Shown here: in pieces, positions 8,853 through 17,842 of the stretch
How positions within the stretch are numbered: the first letter of the stretch is position 1
Layout of the letters: every line of letters begins with the position of its first letter
NCBI RefSeq assembly: GCF_003265995.1
Contig: NZ_MVJN01000002.1
Coordinates: 248,001 to 312,000, forward strand
DNA from: Legionella quinlivanii
Lineage (GTDB): Bacteria; Pseudomonadota; Gammaproteobacteria; Legionellales; Legionellaceae
Direction of reading: 5' to 3'
Length of the DNA stretch: 64,000 nt
Made by a program: the position numbers and the translations under genes
Notes under the pieces: generated by a model
What the model was told of the DNA's origin: nothing
What the model saw: the letters and a program-made list of their open reading frames with translations, nothing else
Database searches by the model: none

Positions 8853-9980
8853 CTATTTAGGAGCCTGATATTGTGCAGAATACTTATCAGACAATTCCTT
8901 GGCTTGTTTCAATTGATCCGGAGTTAATTTCTTCTCAAGCTCATCACGATTTTTGCTTGCATCCGCATAATTATTGGCTACTGCTGTGCTAAACCAGGCA
9001 TAGGCTTCCACAGGGTTTGCAGTAATACCGATTCCGTCACGATAAAAAACACCCAGACGATTTTGAGCTTTGCCAAATCCCTGCTCTGCGGACTTCCTGA
9101 TCCAGTTCATGGCTGTATCGAGGTTTTTGCTGACTCCGTCTCCGTAAAAATACATATCCCCTATATTATACTGGGCAGTTGGATTCCCCTGATCAGCACT
9201 TTTCTGATACCAGTAGGCTGCCTTTTGCAGATCCACCGAGCCGGTTTTACCCGTATCATAAAAACTGCCCAGTTCAAGCTGCGATTTGGCATGTCCCTGA
9301 TCTGCTGCTTTCTGAAAATACTCAAAAGCCTTTTTCTCATCTTTAGGCACGCCATCACCATATTCATAAATCGAACCTAAATTGTATTGTGCACTGGCAT
9401 TACCCAGATCAGCGGCCTTGCCATACCACTTGATAGCCTCTGGCAAATCTTTTGTGACCCCTGTGCCCGTGTCATACATATAGCCAATCGATAACAAAGC
9501 ATCCGAATGATTCTGATCAGCGGCTTTTTTATACCAGGACATCGCTGTTTCATAATTTTGAGGTACACCATTGCCATAGTTGTACATATAACCTAAAGCG
9601 TATTGAGCATCTGCGTTATTCTGTGATGCCGCTTTTTCATACCAGGTTAATGCTTTGGCATAACCTTCCGGCGTTTTCTGATACCAGTAAAATCCTGCCA
9701 GAAGTACTTGTGCATCCACATTGCCCTGATTTGCTGAAGCAAGTAAGAGCTCTTCAGTTTTTTGCGGATTGTAGGTCACACCTTGTGCATTGTAATACAT
9801 CTTACCCAGCAGGTATTGTGCCTTGGGATCGCCTTTTGCTGCCTCCTCTGACAGAAGAATGTAGGCTTTATCGTAATGTTGCTGATTGTAGGCCTCTTCC
9901 CCTTCCTGGGTAGTAGCGAAAGCGGGATGACTCAGAGCAGCCAATAATGAGAGGGATAATACGTATCGCTTTATGTCCAT
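8853..9980 (-). CDS. Secreted Sel1-like repeat (TPR-like) protein
   Basis: This 375-aa protein starts with a Sec signal peptide (residues 1-22, cleavage after AFA). It then consists almost entirely of Sel1-like repeats of about 36 residues, each with the pattern A-Q-Y-x-L-G-x-(M/I)-Y-x-x-G-x-G-V (for example near residues 55, 90, 128, 164, 200, 236, 272 and 310). Such solenoids are protein-interaction scaffolds. In Legionella, LpnE and EnhC are known Sel1 proteins linked to host-cell entry and envelope integrity; this one is shorter than EnhC and not necessarily orthologous to either. The exported solenoid suggests a periplasmic or surface role. Single gene, convergent with the HPF-like gene. 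Confidence 0.9.
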   Translation of the reverse strand: MDIKRYVLSLSLLAALSHPAFATTQEGEEAYNQQHYDKAYILLSEEAAKGDPKAQYLLGKMYYNAQGVTYNPQKTEELLLASANQGNVDAQVLLAGFYWYQKTPEGYAKALTWYEKAASQNNADAQYALGYMYNYGNGVPQNYETAMSWYKKAADQNHSDALLSIGYMYDTGTGVTKDLPEAIKWYGKAADLGNASAQYNLGSIYEYGDGVPKDEKKAFEYFQKAADQGHAKSQLELGSFYDTGKTGSVDLQKAAYWYQKSADQGNPTAQYNIGDMYFYGDGVSKNLDTAMNWIRKSAEQGFGKAQNRLGVFYRDGIGITANPVEAYAWFSTAVANNYADASKNRDELEKKLTPDQLKQAKELSDKYSAQYQAPK

Positions 9981-10138
9981 GATGTGACCTTAACTAAATT
10001 AGTCTGGTTTATTAGTATATAGTCGAAGACTATCATTTTTTCTAGTACCTTGAAAAATAATATCTATTGATTTCAATCAACTTTTTACGCAGCCTGCATG
10101 AATACTGATCTCTTTCAGCAAATCATAGAGAGCGTTTA

Positions 10139-10167
10139 TTGACTCTCTTTTAGAATTGCGGTAGATA
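10139..10167 (+). promoter_or_regulatory. Sigma70-type promoter for the propeller-barrel-cyclase gene run
   Basis: TTGACT (10139-10144) and TAGATA (10162-10167) are 17 bp apart, a near-consensus -35 with an acceptable -10. Transcription would start near 10174, about 27 bases before ATG 10201. Confidence 0.55.
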
Positions 10168-10200
10168 GGTAGATTGCTTAAAATGGATAGGGTTTATTGA

Positions 10201-12174
10201 ATGTGTTATTCAGATCATGAAGATAATTCAGGAAAAACATTACAATTAATGATTAATAACCTTTCAAAAAAAAAATTCACGAGACTTTTGTGTTTTTTAC
10301 TACTTACCCTGGGAATGGCTTCAGGCCATGCGAAAAACCAAATTGAGTTCATTCCTCTTAACTCTACCTCCAGCGAGCTACCCAAAGACAGTCAAATTAT
10401 CATAAAATATCGCCTTGTGAATCATTCTGATACTTCGCGGCTTTTAAAGATGATTCCAATCAGTGGCATAACCCAACTGATTGACGGGGAAAATAGCTGT
10501 GATCCACAAATTGTCCTCGCTGAAGGAAAATCCTGTGTTTTAAGCCTGGAAATAGATGCAGCCCATTTACCGGATAAGATTAGTTCAGGTCCCGTATTAT
10601 GCGAATTTGACTCTAATGACAATACAAAACCACGCTACTGTGCCCAGCCCTTAAGTAGAAACACGATGCTTAATCTGAAAGTGGTTTCAGAAGATAAAGC
10701 CTTATTACTAGTAAAACCCAAAGGGGAGTATTGCTATGGCAAAAAAAATCTTACCGCCTGCTCTATTCAAATGACCGCTGCTTCAGGAATTCCTGCCACA
10801 CTGACATTATTTAATAATTCAACTCGAGTAACCGCTTCCCAAATTCATGCCATTCTGCCTTCAGGCTGGACTGATGTAGTGCAGAATGCCTCGGGATGCA
10901 ATGTTTTACCACCACAATCAAGCTGCACTCTCTCTTTTCTCCCAGGCAACACTGTACATCCGCCAGCCTCAGTTTCAATCGTTGGAGTGAATGCTGCGAC
11001 AACGGCGGTTACTATGTCTGTCGTCGCACCCACACAGCTGAGCATTTCAGTTACAGGTTCTCCTATCGTAATGCGTACCGGTGAGACACAATCGCTAACG
11101 ATTACCAATAATTCCCCTGTTTTTCCGGCGTTTTCTATCCATTCTGATTTTACAGGAACTGCATTGGCGGGAAATGTCAGCGAGACAGCAAATAACTGCG
11201 CAGTAGTTAATCCGGGTGCAAGTTGCACAATCAGTTATACTGCTGGAACCACTACTGTAATCCCTACCAATTTTCCTGTTTTTGGAAATAACACCATTAT
11301 TATCACTGCGAATATCAGCATTCAGTCATCTTATATGTATATACCAGATCAAGTGGATATAACTCAATGTACTATCAATGCCATCACAGGTCAGTTAGGA
11401 AGCTGTAGTAATACTGGGGGGTTACCAGCGCAACTTGTCGGCATGACATTCAATCCAGCTCGTACTATCGCATATATCACCGGTCAAAGTAGTAATTCGG
11501 TAACTCAATGTGATGTGACCCCCGGAACGGGCGCATTAACAAATTGCCAGGCTTCGGGGGCCACGGGAATTTCTCTGCCTCAGCAAATTACGCTAAATCC
11601 TGCAGGCACATTCGCTTATATTGTTAACTTCACCGGTGGAGCCACTAAGTGCACTGTGAATGCCCCTGCTGGCAACTTAAGTGGATGTGTACCCTCCGGA
11701 GCGGTAGTGGGGTTCGCTCCCGGTGGAATCGCTATCAATTCAGCGGGTACCCGTGCCTATATTACCAGCTTAGGCACCGATACGATTAGTGTCTGTAATA
11801 TCAACGCGGGTACAGGTCTTTTAAGTGGTTGTGTTAATTCAGGAGCGACCGGGCTTAATGGGGTGAGAGCACTGACCTTTAATTCTACTGAGACCATTGC
11901 TTATATCACGAATCAGGATACGCCTAGTGTTAGCCAGTGTACTGTGAATGGAGTAACTGGACAGTTTCTGGCATGTGCCGACTCCGGAGCCACGGCACTT
12001 GCTTTGTCATTTGGAATTGTTTTAGACGATGCCAACACCTTTGCTTACATCAGCAATCCTGGTAACTCAACCATTACCAAATGCACCATTGATTCGCTAA
12101 CCGGGAATCTGGGAGCTTGTGTTAATGCGGGGGCCACACTGATAACGGGTCCCCTCTACCTTGCAATTAATTAG
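10201..12174 (+). CDS. Exported beta-propeller (YVTN/lactonase-like) protein with an N-terminal surface module
   Basis: The 657-aa protein carries a signal peptide ending about residue 44 (hydrophobic core LLCFLLLTLGMA, then SGHA). ATG 10201 has GGATAGGG 8 bases upstream; ATG 10249 gives a more usual signal peptide but has a poorer RBS. Residues about 45-160 form a module resembling the N-terminus of the lectin protein at 17.8-19.3 kb, with paired Cys and a SGPxLC motif. Residues about 160-375 contain further Cys-paired beta repeats. Residues about 380-657 hold six repeats of about 45 residues, each with C-T-(I/V)-x-x-x-T-G-x-L-x-x-C and a downstream AYI strand, typical of YVTN-type propeller blades. 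Role: probable exported binding protein. The next gene encodes a beta-barrel. Confidence 0.8.
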   Translation: MCYSDHEDNSGKTLQLMINNLSKKKFTRLLCFLLLTLGMASGHAKNQIEFIPLNSTSSELPKDSQIIIKYRLVNHSDTSRLLKMIPISGITQLIDGENSCDPQIVLAEGKSCVLSLEIDAAHLPDKISSGPVLCEFDSNDNTKPRYCAQPLSRNTMLNLKVVSEDKALLLVKPKGEYCYGKKNLTACSIQMTAASGIPATLTLFNNSTRVTASQIHAILPSGWTDVVQNASGCNVLPPQSSCTLSFLPGNTVHPPASVSIVGVNAATTAVTMSVVAPTQLSISVTGSPIVMRTGETQSLTITNNSPVFPAFSIHSDFTGTALAGNVSETANNCAVVNPGASCTISYTAGTTTVIPTNFPVFGNNTIIITANISIQSSYMYIPDQVDITQCTINAITGQLGSCSNTGGLPAQLVGMTFNPARTIAYITGQSSNSVTQCDVTPGTGALTNCQASGATGISLPQQITLNPAGTFAYIVNFTGGATKCTVNAPAGNLSGCVPSGAVVGFAPGGIAINSAGTRAYITSLGTDTISVCNINAGTGLLSGCVNSGATGLNGVRALTFNSTETIAYITNQDTPSVSQCTVNGVTGQFLACADSGATALALSFGIVLDDANTFAYISNPGNSTITKCTIDSLTGNLGACVNAGATLITGPLYLAIN

Positions 12175-12289
12175 GATAGTTCAATGACAGATTAATGAAT
12201 TACAAATACAAGCATTAAAGGTTATGCATTGGATTCTGAGATATCTCAAACCATGCTTGATGACATTCAGGAACTAGTATTATAGAAAT

Positions 12290-13255
12290 ATGAATAAAAA
12301 AATAATTAGAAGATCATTGGTTTGTTTACTGACATTACTATATACGCAGGCCGAGGCCTCTACTATAGAGAAAGATCAGGCAAACACTCCCTCCCCCAAA
12401 CAAGGGTATAATCTCAGTGCTCTCTATGGCTATCAAAGCTTTAAATTTGATTCCACAAAACCGACCAGTTTTAATCGTTTTAGCGGTCATTTAAATTTGT
12501 ATATGGCAGGGGGTAATAATTTTCGCTTACGCGAAGGATTAACTGCCGGCCTTTATATTTACGAAGTCAAAAGCAATGTTCATTCATCGATGCGAATCGA
12601 TCCCGGTTTACCCAGTGAAACGGACCAAAAGGTTAAAAATGATTCTATTTATGGCCACCTGCTGAAAACCATTACGCCCAATTTACTTATCGATTTAATG
12701 GCGGGGCTGGGCTATAACTCACTTTCCTATTCCACTACTATTGCGGCCCAGACTGAGAACCAGCAATTAGGACGTGCACACAGTAACAGTAATAACTGGT
12801 TTACAAGTGTAAACGGAATTTATAGCCGTTCATTTTCTAACTGGAAATTTCTCGGCAGCATTGGATTATTGTACAGTCAGATAGAGCAGGACAGTTTTAA
12901 CTATTCATTTATTCCTAATCAGATAGTAAACAGAGTGCCATTTTTACGTAACAAATCGGCCTTTTCGCTTGAAAACGCAGAAATCGGGTACCAGTTAAAA
13001 GAATGGGTACAGCCATTTGTGAATGCGGGATTAATACAAGTCTTGCAATTTTCCAATAATCGCCCCGGCATTTCGGGAGAGTTTGTGGGTGCTTTGCCTG
13101 AATTTAATCTGGATCAGAATGGTTATCGCGCAGGAGGCGGTTTATCATTCAAATATAAGCAATTAAGCCTGCGTATTGAACATCAGTATAGCCAGCGAGG
13201 CAGTGTGTATCATAGTAATCTGACAATGCTTTCACTCCATATGAATATGGCTTAA
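12290..13255 (+). CDS. Outer membrane beta-barrel protein (autotransporter-barrel-like)
   Basis: A signal peptide covers residues 1-24 (hydrophobic LVCLLTLLYTQAEA). The remaining roughly 295 residues alternate polar and aromatic/hydrophobic residues in strand-length blocks with many Tyr, Asn and Gly. The last strand (YHSNLTMLSLHMNMA) resembles an amphipathic beta strand of an autotransporter-type barrel. No passenger domain is present, so it is a stand-alone barrel. It follows the propeller gene by 115 bp and precedes the CHASE2 cyclase by 25 bp, so it is probably cotranscribed with the cyclase. Function unknown; anchoring or exporting the propeller protein is a speculative partner role. Confidence 0.7.
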   Translation: MNKKIIRRSLVCLLTLLYTQAEASTIEKDQANTPSPKQGYNLSALYGYQSFKFDSTKPTSFNRFSGHLNLYMAGGNNFRLREGLTAGLYIYEVKSNVHSSMRIDPGLPSETDQKVKNDSIYGHLLKTITPNLLIDLMAGLGYNSLSYSTTIAAQTENQQLGRAHSNSNNWFTSVNGIYSRSFSNWKFLGSIGLLYSQIEQDSFNYSFIPNQIVNRVPFLRNKSAFSLENAEIGYQLKEWVQPFVNAGLIQVLQFSNNRPGISGEFVGALPEFNLDQNGYRAGGGLSFKYKQLSLRIEHQYSQRGSVYHSNLTMLSLHMNMA

Positions 13256-13280
13256 AAAGTGTTCGTTACCGCTTGTTGAA

Positions 13281-15521
13281 ATGGAGTTCTGTTTGATAGG
13301 TCAATTTAAAAAAAAATTACTTCAATTCGGAATTGGTTTTTTGCTGCTGGCTTTTATTTTTGCCCTGCAGAAAAATGCCTTTCCCTATCTTGATCAATTC
13401 ATAACCCGAAGTAACAGCTTTATCTATGACCAGATCCTTCATCTGACTGTTGGCAATAAAAGCCTGCCGCCTCGTGTGGTGATTATCGATATCGATGATT
13501 ATTCCACCCAGGCTGAAGGAAGATGGCCCTGGCCGAGAGACAAATTTGTAACCCTGCTAAGCAATCTAAAAAAAGCGGGGGTTGTGGTAATTGCCTTTGA
13601 TATTGTGTTATCCGAGGCGGAAATTAATTATGCCCAAGGACTGGAAAAAAAATTACAGAGCATAAATAACCAGACACTTTCTCAAGAGCTAATGCCTTTA
13701 CTGCTGAAAGCTGCCCCACTGATAGATAACGATCAGGCCTTTGCGAAAACTCTATCAGAGAACGAAGTGGTACTGGGATTTCTTTTCCATGACAATCCCG
13801 ATATTAAAAAGGGTGCTTTACCCTCACCGCTCCTGTTTAACAATTCACAATCAGTCAATACACTAACACTCAATTTTCTGCACTTCACTGGCTATAACGG
13901 TATACTCAATCTATTTTTAAAGGCGGCAGGTCATGCTGGCTTTGTCAGCAATGTTCCTGATCTCGATGGCTCGGTTCGTCATGGACTTTTATTAGCAGTT
14001 TATAACAACCAACTATATTCAAGTCTTGCTCTCTCAAGTGTCATGCGCTATTTATTAGCAGACAATGTCGAGTTGATGACTCGTAGGATTCAGGGAAAAG
14101 AAGAGTTGTATGGTATCAACGTGGGCGGTCTTTTCATACCTACTAATTCCAAAGGGCAGCTGCTGATTCCTTTCTGGGGCGGACCTGCAACGATTCCAAC
14201 CTACTCCGCTACGGATATCCTTCACAATAAAGTATCCTCTCAGGAATTATCAGGCAGTATAGCCCTTTTAGGTTCTACTATGGTATTACTGGGGGATCTT
14301 CACCAGGCACCCTTATCTCAAAGCTTTCCCGGCGTGGAAATGAATGCCAATATTATTACCGGAATTCTGGAAAAACAGATCACCAGCCAATTTGACTGGC
14401 ATACCAATACAGGGATTATCTTAATATTGTTATCAGGGATTGTGTTCACCTTGTTATTTCCCTACCTGGGACCTGTTCTTCTTCCCATTCTTTTTCTTTT
14501 CTTCATCACAATAATTTTAATAGCCAGCTACCTCTTCTTTCATTTTAAAAATATCTTCGTAGCTCCAGGACTTTTACTGGCTTTAATTAGCCTACAGGCT
14601 CTCGCTAACTTTACCTATTCCTTTATTCAGGAAAGGCGGCAAAAAAATCGTATCAAACAATTGTTCAGCCAATATATTCCTCCTTCCTATATGAAAGAAA
14701 TTACCGATCATCCGGAACAGGTAAATCTTGGAGGCGAATCACGTGAGATGACCGTTTTTTTTGCTGATATACGTGGTTTCACCACTTTAAGCGAATCACT
14801 TGAAGCAACAGAGCTCAAACGTTTGCTCAATAGCTTTTTTACTCCTTTAACCAATATTATCTTTGATCATCAGGGCACTATCGATAAATATGTCGGCGAT
14901 ATGGTCATGGCATTCTGGGGGGCGCCTTTAGTAGATGAAAAGCACTGTCATAATGCATTAGCCGCTGCTTTGGCGATTAGAGGCAAACTTCCCGAGATTA
15001 ATCAGCAATTAAACCAGCTTAACCTCCCCTCTGTAAAAATTGGGATGGGGCTAAGCACCGGCATCATGAATGTTGGCGATATGGGCTCCAAATTTCGCCT
15101 TTCCTACACAGTGATTGGCGAGACAGTTAATCTGGCTTCTCGTCTGCAGGATTTAACCAAATATTATCGAGTGGATATTTTAGTTTCAGAAGCAAGCCGT
15201 CATCATCAGGACGACATTCTTTGGATGCCGGTTGATAAAGTAATTGTTAAAGGCTCCCATAAAGCAGTTACAATTTATGAGCCTCAAGGGTATTATGCGG
15301 AGGTTCCCCAGGAAAAAAAAGATGAGATCAGGGATTATGAAGCGGGTTTGCAGGCTTACTATAAACAAAACTGGCAGGCTGCAAAAACTCAATTTGAAAC
15401 CTTACATTCTTCTTATCCAGGACGCTATCTCTATAGCCTCTATCTGGCGCGAATTAATGCATTTATCAGCCACCCCCCATCTTCGGATTGGGATGGCACA
15501 TTCAGACATGTAAGCAAATGA
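13281..15521 (+). CDS. CHASE2-domain class III adenylate cyclase
   Basis: This 746-aa inner membrane protein has an N-terminal membrane helix (about 11-29), a periplasmic CHASE2 sensor domain (about 40-340), three further helices (about 370-450), then a class III nucleotide cyclase domain (about 485-650). The two metal-binding aspartates are visible: Asp496 in FFADIRGF and Asp540 in YVGDMVMAFWG, 44 residues apart as in active family members. The transition-state segment VNLASRL and YTVIGE are also present, so it should make cAMP. A C-terminal tail (about 680-746) looks TPR-like. It lies 25 bp after a beta-barrel gene and 7 bp before a FecR-domain gene. CHASE2 and FecR domains are often neighbours in bacteria, suggesting a periplasmic sensing unit (inference). 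Confidence 0.93.
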   Translation: MEFCLIGQFKKKLLQFGIGFLLLAFIFALQKNAFPYLDQFITRSNSFIYDQILHLTVGNKSLPPRVVIIDIDDYSTQAEGRWPWPRDKFVTLLSNLKKAGVVVIAFDIVLSEAEINYAQGLEKKLQSINNQTLSQELMPLLLKAAPLIDNDQAFAKTLSENEVVLGFLFHDNPDIKKGALPSPLLFNNSQSVNTLTLNFLHFTGYNGILNLFLKAAGHAGFVSNVPDLDGSVRHGLLLAVYNNQLYSSLALSSVMRYLLADNVELMTRRIQGKEELYGINVGGLFIPTNSKGQLLIPFWGGPATIPTYSATDILHNKVSSQELSGSIALLGSTMVLLGDLHQAPLSQSFPGVEMNANIITGILEKQITSQFDWHTNTGIILILLSGIVFTLLFPYLGPVLLPILFLFFITIILIASYLFFHFKNIFVAPGLLLALISLQALANFTYSFIQERRQKNRIKQLFSQYIPPSYMKEITDHPEQVNLGGESREMTVFFADIRGFTTLSESLEATELKRLLNSFFTPLTNIIFDHQGTIDKYVGDMVMAFWGAPLVDEKHCHNALAAALAIRGKLPEINQQLNQLNLPSVKIGMGLSTGIMNVGDMGSKFRLSYTVIGETVNLASRLQDLTKYYRVDILVSEASRHHQDDILWMPVDKVIVKGSHKAVTIYEPQGYYAEVPQEKKDEIRDYEAGLQAYYKQNWQAAKTQFETLHSSYPGRYLYSLYLARINAFISHPPSSDWDGTFRHVSK

Positions 15522-15528
15522 TGAGGGA

Positions 15529-16311
15529 ATGACAGTGAAGAAAATAATACTGCTGATTTTTATATTATTTACAGGAACGGCTTTTACTGCTCCTGCCGCT
15601 TTAGTGCTTTCGGTCACCAGTAAAGTCAGCGCACAGCAGGGAGGAAAGGAGCGTACATTAGGTAGGGGATCGCAACTGTTTACTGGCGACACCATCATCA
15701 CCGGCGCCGGTGCCAAAGCAGAAATAAAATATACGGATGGTTCCCTGGTCAGTATACAGGAAAACACCAGCTATCAGATTGTCTCCTATTCCAGTCAGCA
15801 GAATGTAGAGTTTAAAACCAAATTAAATAAAGGTGCGATCGAGTATACCTCCAGTAAAAAGAAAAAAGGAAGCATCCAGACGCCGGTAGTTGCACTGGCC
15901 ATTCTAGGTACAAAGCTTCAGGCCATTGCAACTCCCAGCAATACTTACCTGGATGTAAAACAGGGACTGGTGAAAGGAGGAAATCAGCTTGTAGGGCCGG
16001 GTCAGCAGTTTTCCAGCGGCTCATTCGATAGAAGTGGAAATTTTACACCCGGTCCTATTCCCTGGAAATATTCAGACAGCACACAAACCTCCAGTACGGA
16101 TAGCTCCGCGGGGACAACGGGAGGAAATAGTAATAGCAGTACAATAGAGCAAAATAGCCAGATTGCTACAGAGACAATCGGCCTGACCACTTCACTAATT
16201 GAAAACACGACAATCAATACTGCAGTGAGTAATATTGTTACTGAATCACAACTACCGGTAGTAGTAAGCGAAACAGTTGAGCTCGCCGAGATTATCGCTA
16301 TCTGCCCCTAG
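15529..16311 (+). CDS. Exported FecR-domain protein
   Basis: A signal peptide (residues 1-23, core IILLIFILFTGTAF) precedes a FecR domain at about 35-155. The characteristic elements are LFTGDTIITGAGAKAEIKYTDGS (first half), then QENTSYQI, then KKGSIQTPVVALAILGT and VKQGLVKGGNQLVGPGQ. The C-terminal 100 residues are Ser/Thr/Asn-rich and probably unstructured. FecR domains here are exported and not linked to an iron-uptake operon; they occur with CHASE2 cyclases in many genomes. The ATG is 7 bp after the cyclase stop with AGGGAA in between, so the two are cotranscribed and probably act together. Partner relation is inference. Confidence 0.9.
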   Translation: MTVKKIILLIFILFTGTAFTAPAALVLSVTSKVSAQQGGKERTLGRGSQLFTGDTIITGAGAKAEIKYTDGSLVSIQENTSYQIVSYSSQQNVEFKTKLNKGAIEYTSSKKKKGSIQTPVVALAILGTKLQAIATPSNTYLDVKQGLVKGGNQLVGPGQQFSSGSFDRSGNFTPGPIPWKYSDSTQTSSTDSSAGTTGGNSNSSTIEQNSQIATETIGLTTSLIENTTINTAVSNIVTESQLPVVVSETVELAEIIAICP

Positions 16312-16405
16312 AATGTGTGCCGAAGCCCGGAGCATGTTATAGCCACCGGCACAGGTTTCCTGTAGTATGTGAGCGTTTTATATTAATGCTCTGATAGAGG
16401 AAATT

Positions 16406-17767
16406 ATGAAAAGGATTTTATTTGTCTTATGGCTGAGTGTTATTGGCAGCAATGCAATAGCATCAATCTTCACTGCAGAAGATGTGAATACGCTTAAAGA
16501 ACATTTCAAAGCGAATATCAGCGCGGAAGGTGCGATTATGGCCTCCCCCTCACGCAGTAATCCTGACTACTATTTCGACTGGGCACGTGACTCAGCAATA
16601 TCGATGAATCTTATTGCCTCCTGGTATGAGCAATACCGGGATCAGGATAGCAAACAAAAGTTATTTAACTATGTCAGTTGGGTTGAACGTCTCCAACACC
16701 AGCAAGATCCGTTACCAGGGCAGGATATATTAGGAGAACCCAAATTTTATATGCCTGACAGTCCATTAGCCAGCCAGCCCTACACAGGCCCCTGGGGTCG
16801 TCCCCAAAATGATGGTCCGGCGATAAGGGCGATTACCCTGATGCGATTTGCAAATAGCCTTATGGCAGATGGTGAAAGTAATTATGTACGTGAGCACTTA
16901 TACTTTGAAGGCTTAAACCCGGATACGATGGGCGCTATCAAAATGGATCTCGAGTATACCGCTCATCATTGGCAGGATAAAAACTTTGATCTCTGGGAAG
17001 AGGTTTTAGGCGATCATTTCTTTACTGCTATGGTACAGCGCAAAGCACTGCTGGAGGGCTCTGCCTTCGCCAAACGATTCAATGACAGGCTTGCTGCTCA
17101 ATTCTATCTGGAACAGGCTCGATTGATTGAAAAGCGCCTTTATAAACATATCGATTGTAAAAACAACCTGATTCAGGCTACCCTGCCCCCGCACTCAGGC
17201 CCGCAAAAGAACCTGGAGCTGGATAGCGCAGTAATTCTGGGCGTCTTGTTAGGCAATACTCATGACAGTTTCTTTTCAGCCGATACAAGCTATGTTAAGC
17301 ACACGGTGGAGGCACTCAAAGATCAATTTAAATCCCTGTATCCAATCAATGAGCAATATGGTAATGCCCTGTTGTTTGGACGTTACCCGGGAGATACTTA
17401 TGACGGCTATCGCAATGACGGTAAAGGAAACCCCTGGTTTATATTAACGGCCGCTGCCGCTGAATATTACTATACCCTTGCAGCAAACGAACTGAAACAT
17501 ACGCATCACAAGAGCACTGTCGAACAATACATTCAGCTTGGCGATGCTTATTTACGTCTGATCAAAGACTATGCCCCTGATTTATTGATGAGCGAGCAAA
17601 TCAATCTTGAAACCGGAGTACAGCAAGGCGCCTATTCCTTAACCTGGAGTTATGTCGCTGTATTGAGAGCAATCGAAGCCAGAGAGTCAGTGGACAGGTC
17701 TCAACCGCAAATCAAATCTGGTCAGCCTGTCTCCGTTAAACGGCCAGCACCAGAAATAACTTCTTAA
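16406..17767 (+). CDS. gamA: Secreted glucan 1,4-alpha-glucosidase (glucoamylase, GH15)
   Basis: The 453-aa protein has a signal peptide (residues 1-20) and a GH15 (alpha/alpha)6 barrel. Diagnostic segments are YYFDWARDSAIS (about 52-63), the FDLWEEV motif with the general acid in the Glu198/Glu199 pair, LELDSAVILG, the YDGY/NPWF region, and a final SLTWSYVAVLRA. It releases glucose from the ends of alpha-1,4 glucans such as starch or glycogen. L. pneumophila GamA is a known eukaryote-like secreted glucoamylase encoded beside the Entner-Doudoroff operon, which matches this context. AGAGGAA precedes the ATG. The order differs from the L. pneumophila arrangement I recall, because two envelope genes separate it from the sugar porter. 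Confidence 0.9.
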   Translation: MKRILFVLWLSVIGSNAIASIFTAEDVNTLKEHFKANISAEGAIMASPSRSNPDYYFDWARDSAISMNLIASWYEQYRDQDSKQKLFNYVSWVERLQHQQDPLPGQDILGEPKFYMPDSPLASQPYTGPWGRPQNDGPAIRAITLMRFANSLMADGESNYVREHLYFEGLNPDTMGAIKMDLEYTAHHWQDKNFDLWEEVLGDHFFTAMVQRKALLEGSAFAKRFNDRLAAQFYLEQARLIEKRLYKHIDCKNNLIQATLPPHSGPQKNLELDSAVILGVLLGNTHDSFFSADTSYVKHTVEALKDQFKSLYPINEQYGNALLFGRYPGDTYDGYRNDGKGNPWFILTAAAAEYYYTLAANELKHTHHKSTVEQYIQLGDAYLRLIKDYAPDLLMSEQINLETGVQQGAYSLTWSYVAVLRAIEARESVDRSQPQIKSGQPVSVKRPAPEITS

Positions 17768-17803
17768 TCTGACGATGTGAACGGCGCATTGAACAACCGT
17801 AAA

Positions 17804-17828
17804 CATGAGGCAGCTCCGCTGCCTCATG
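17804..17828. terminator. Bidirectional hairpin between glucoamylase and lectin genes
   Basis: CATGAGGCAGC (17804-17814) and GCTGCCTCATG (17818-17828) form a perfect 11-bp stem with a 3-base loop between two convergent genes. The flanking T-runs are short, so termination may be imperfect. Confidence 0.6.
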
Positions 17829-17842
17829 CAAGAATAGAGAAC

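Noticed and set aside
12237-12248. Perfect palindrome TGAGATATCTCA before the beta-barrel gene
   Set aside because: It is short and alone; no matching operator elsewhere in the window, so a binding site cannot be supported.
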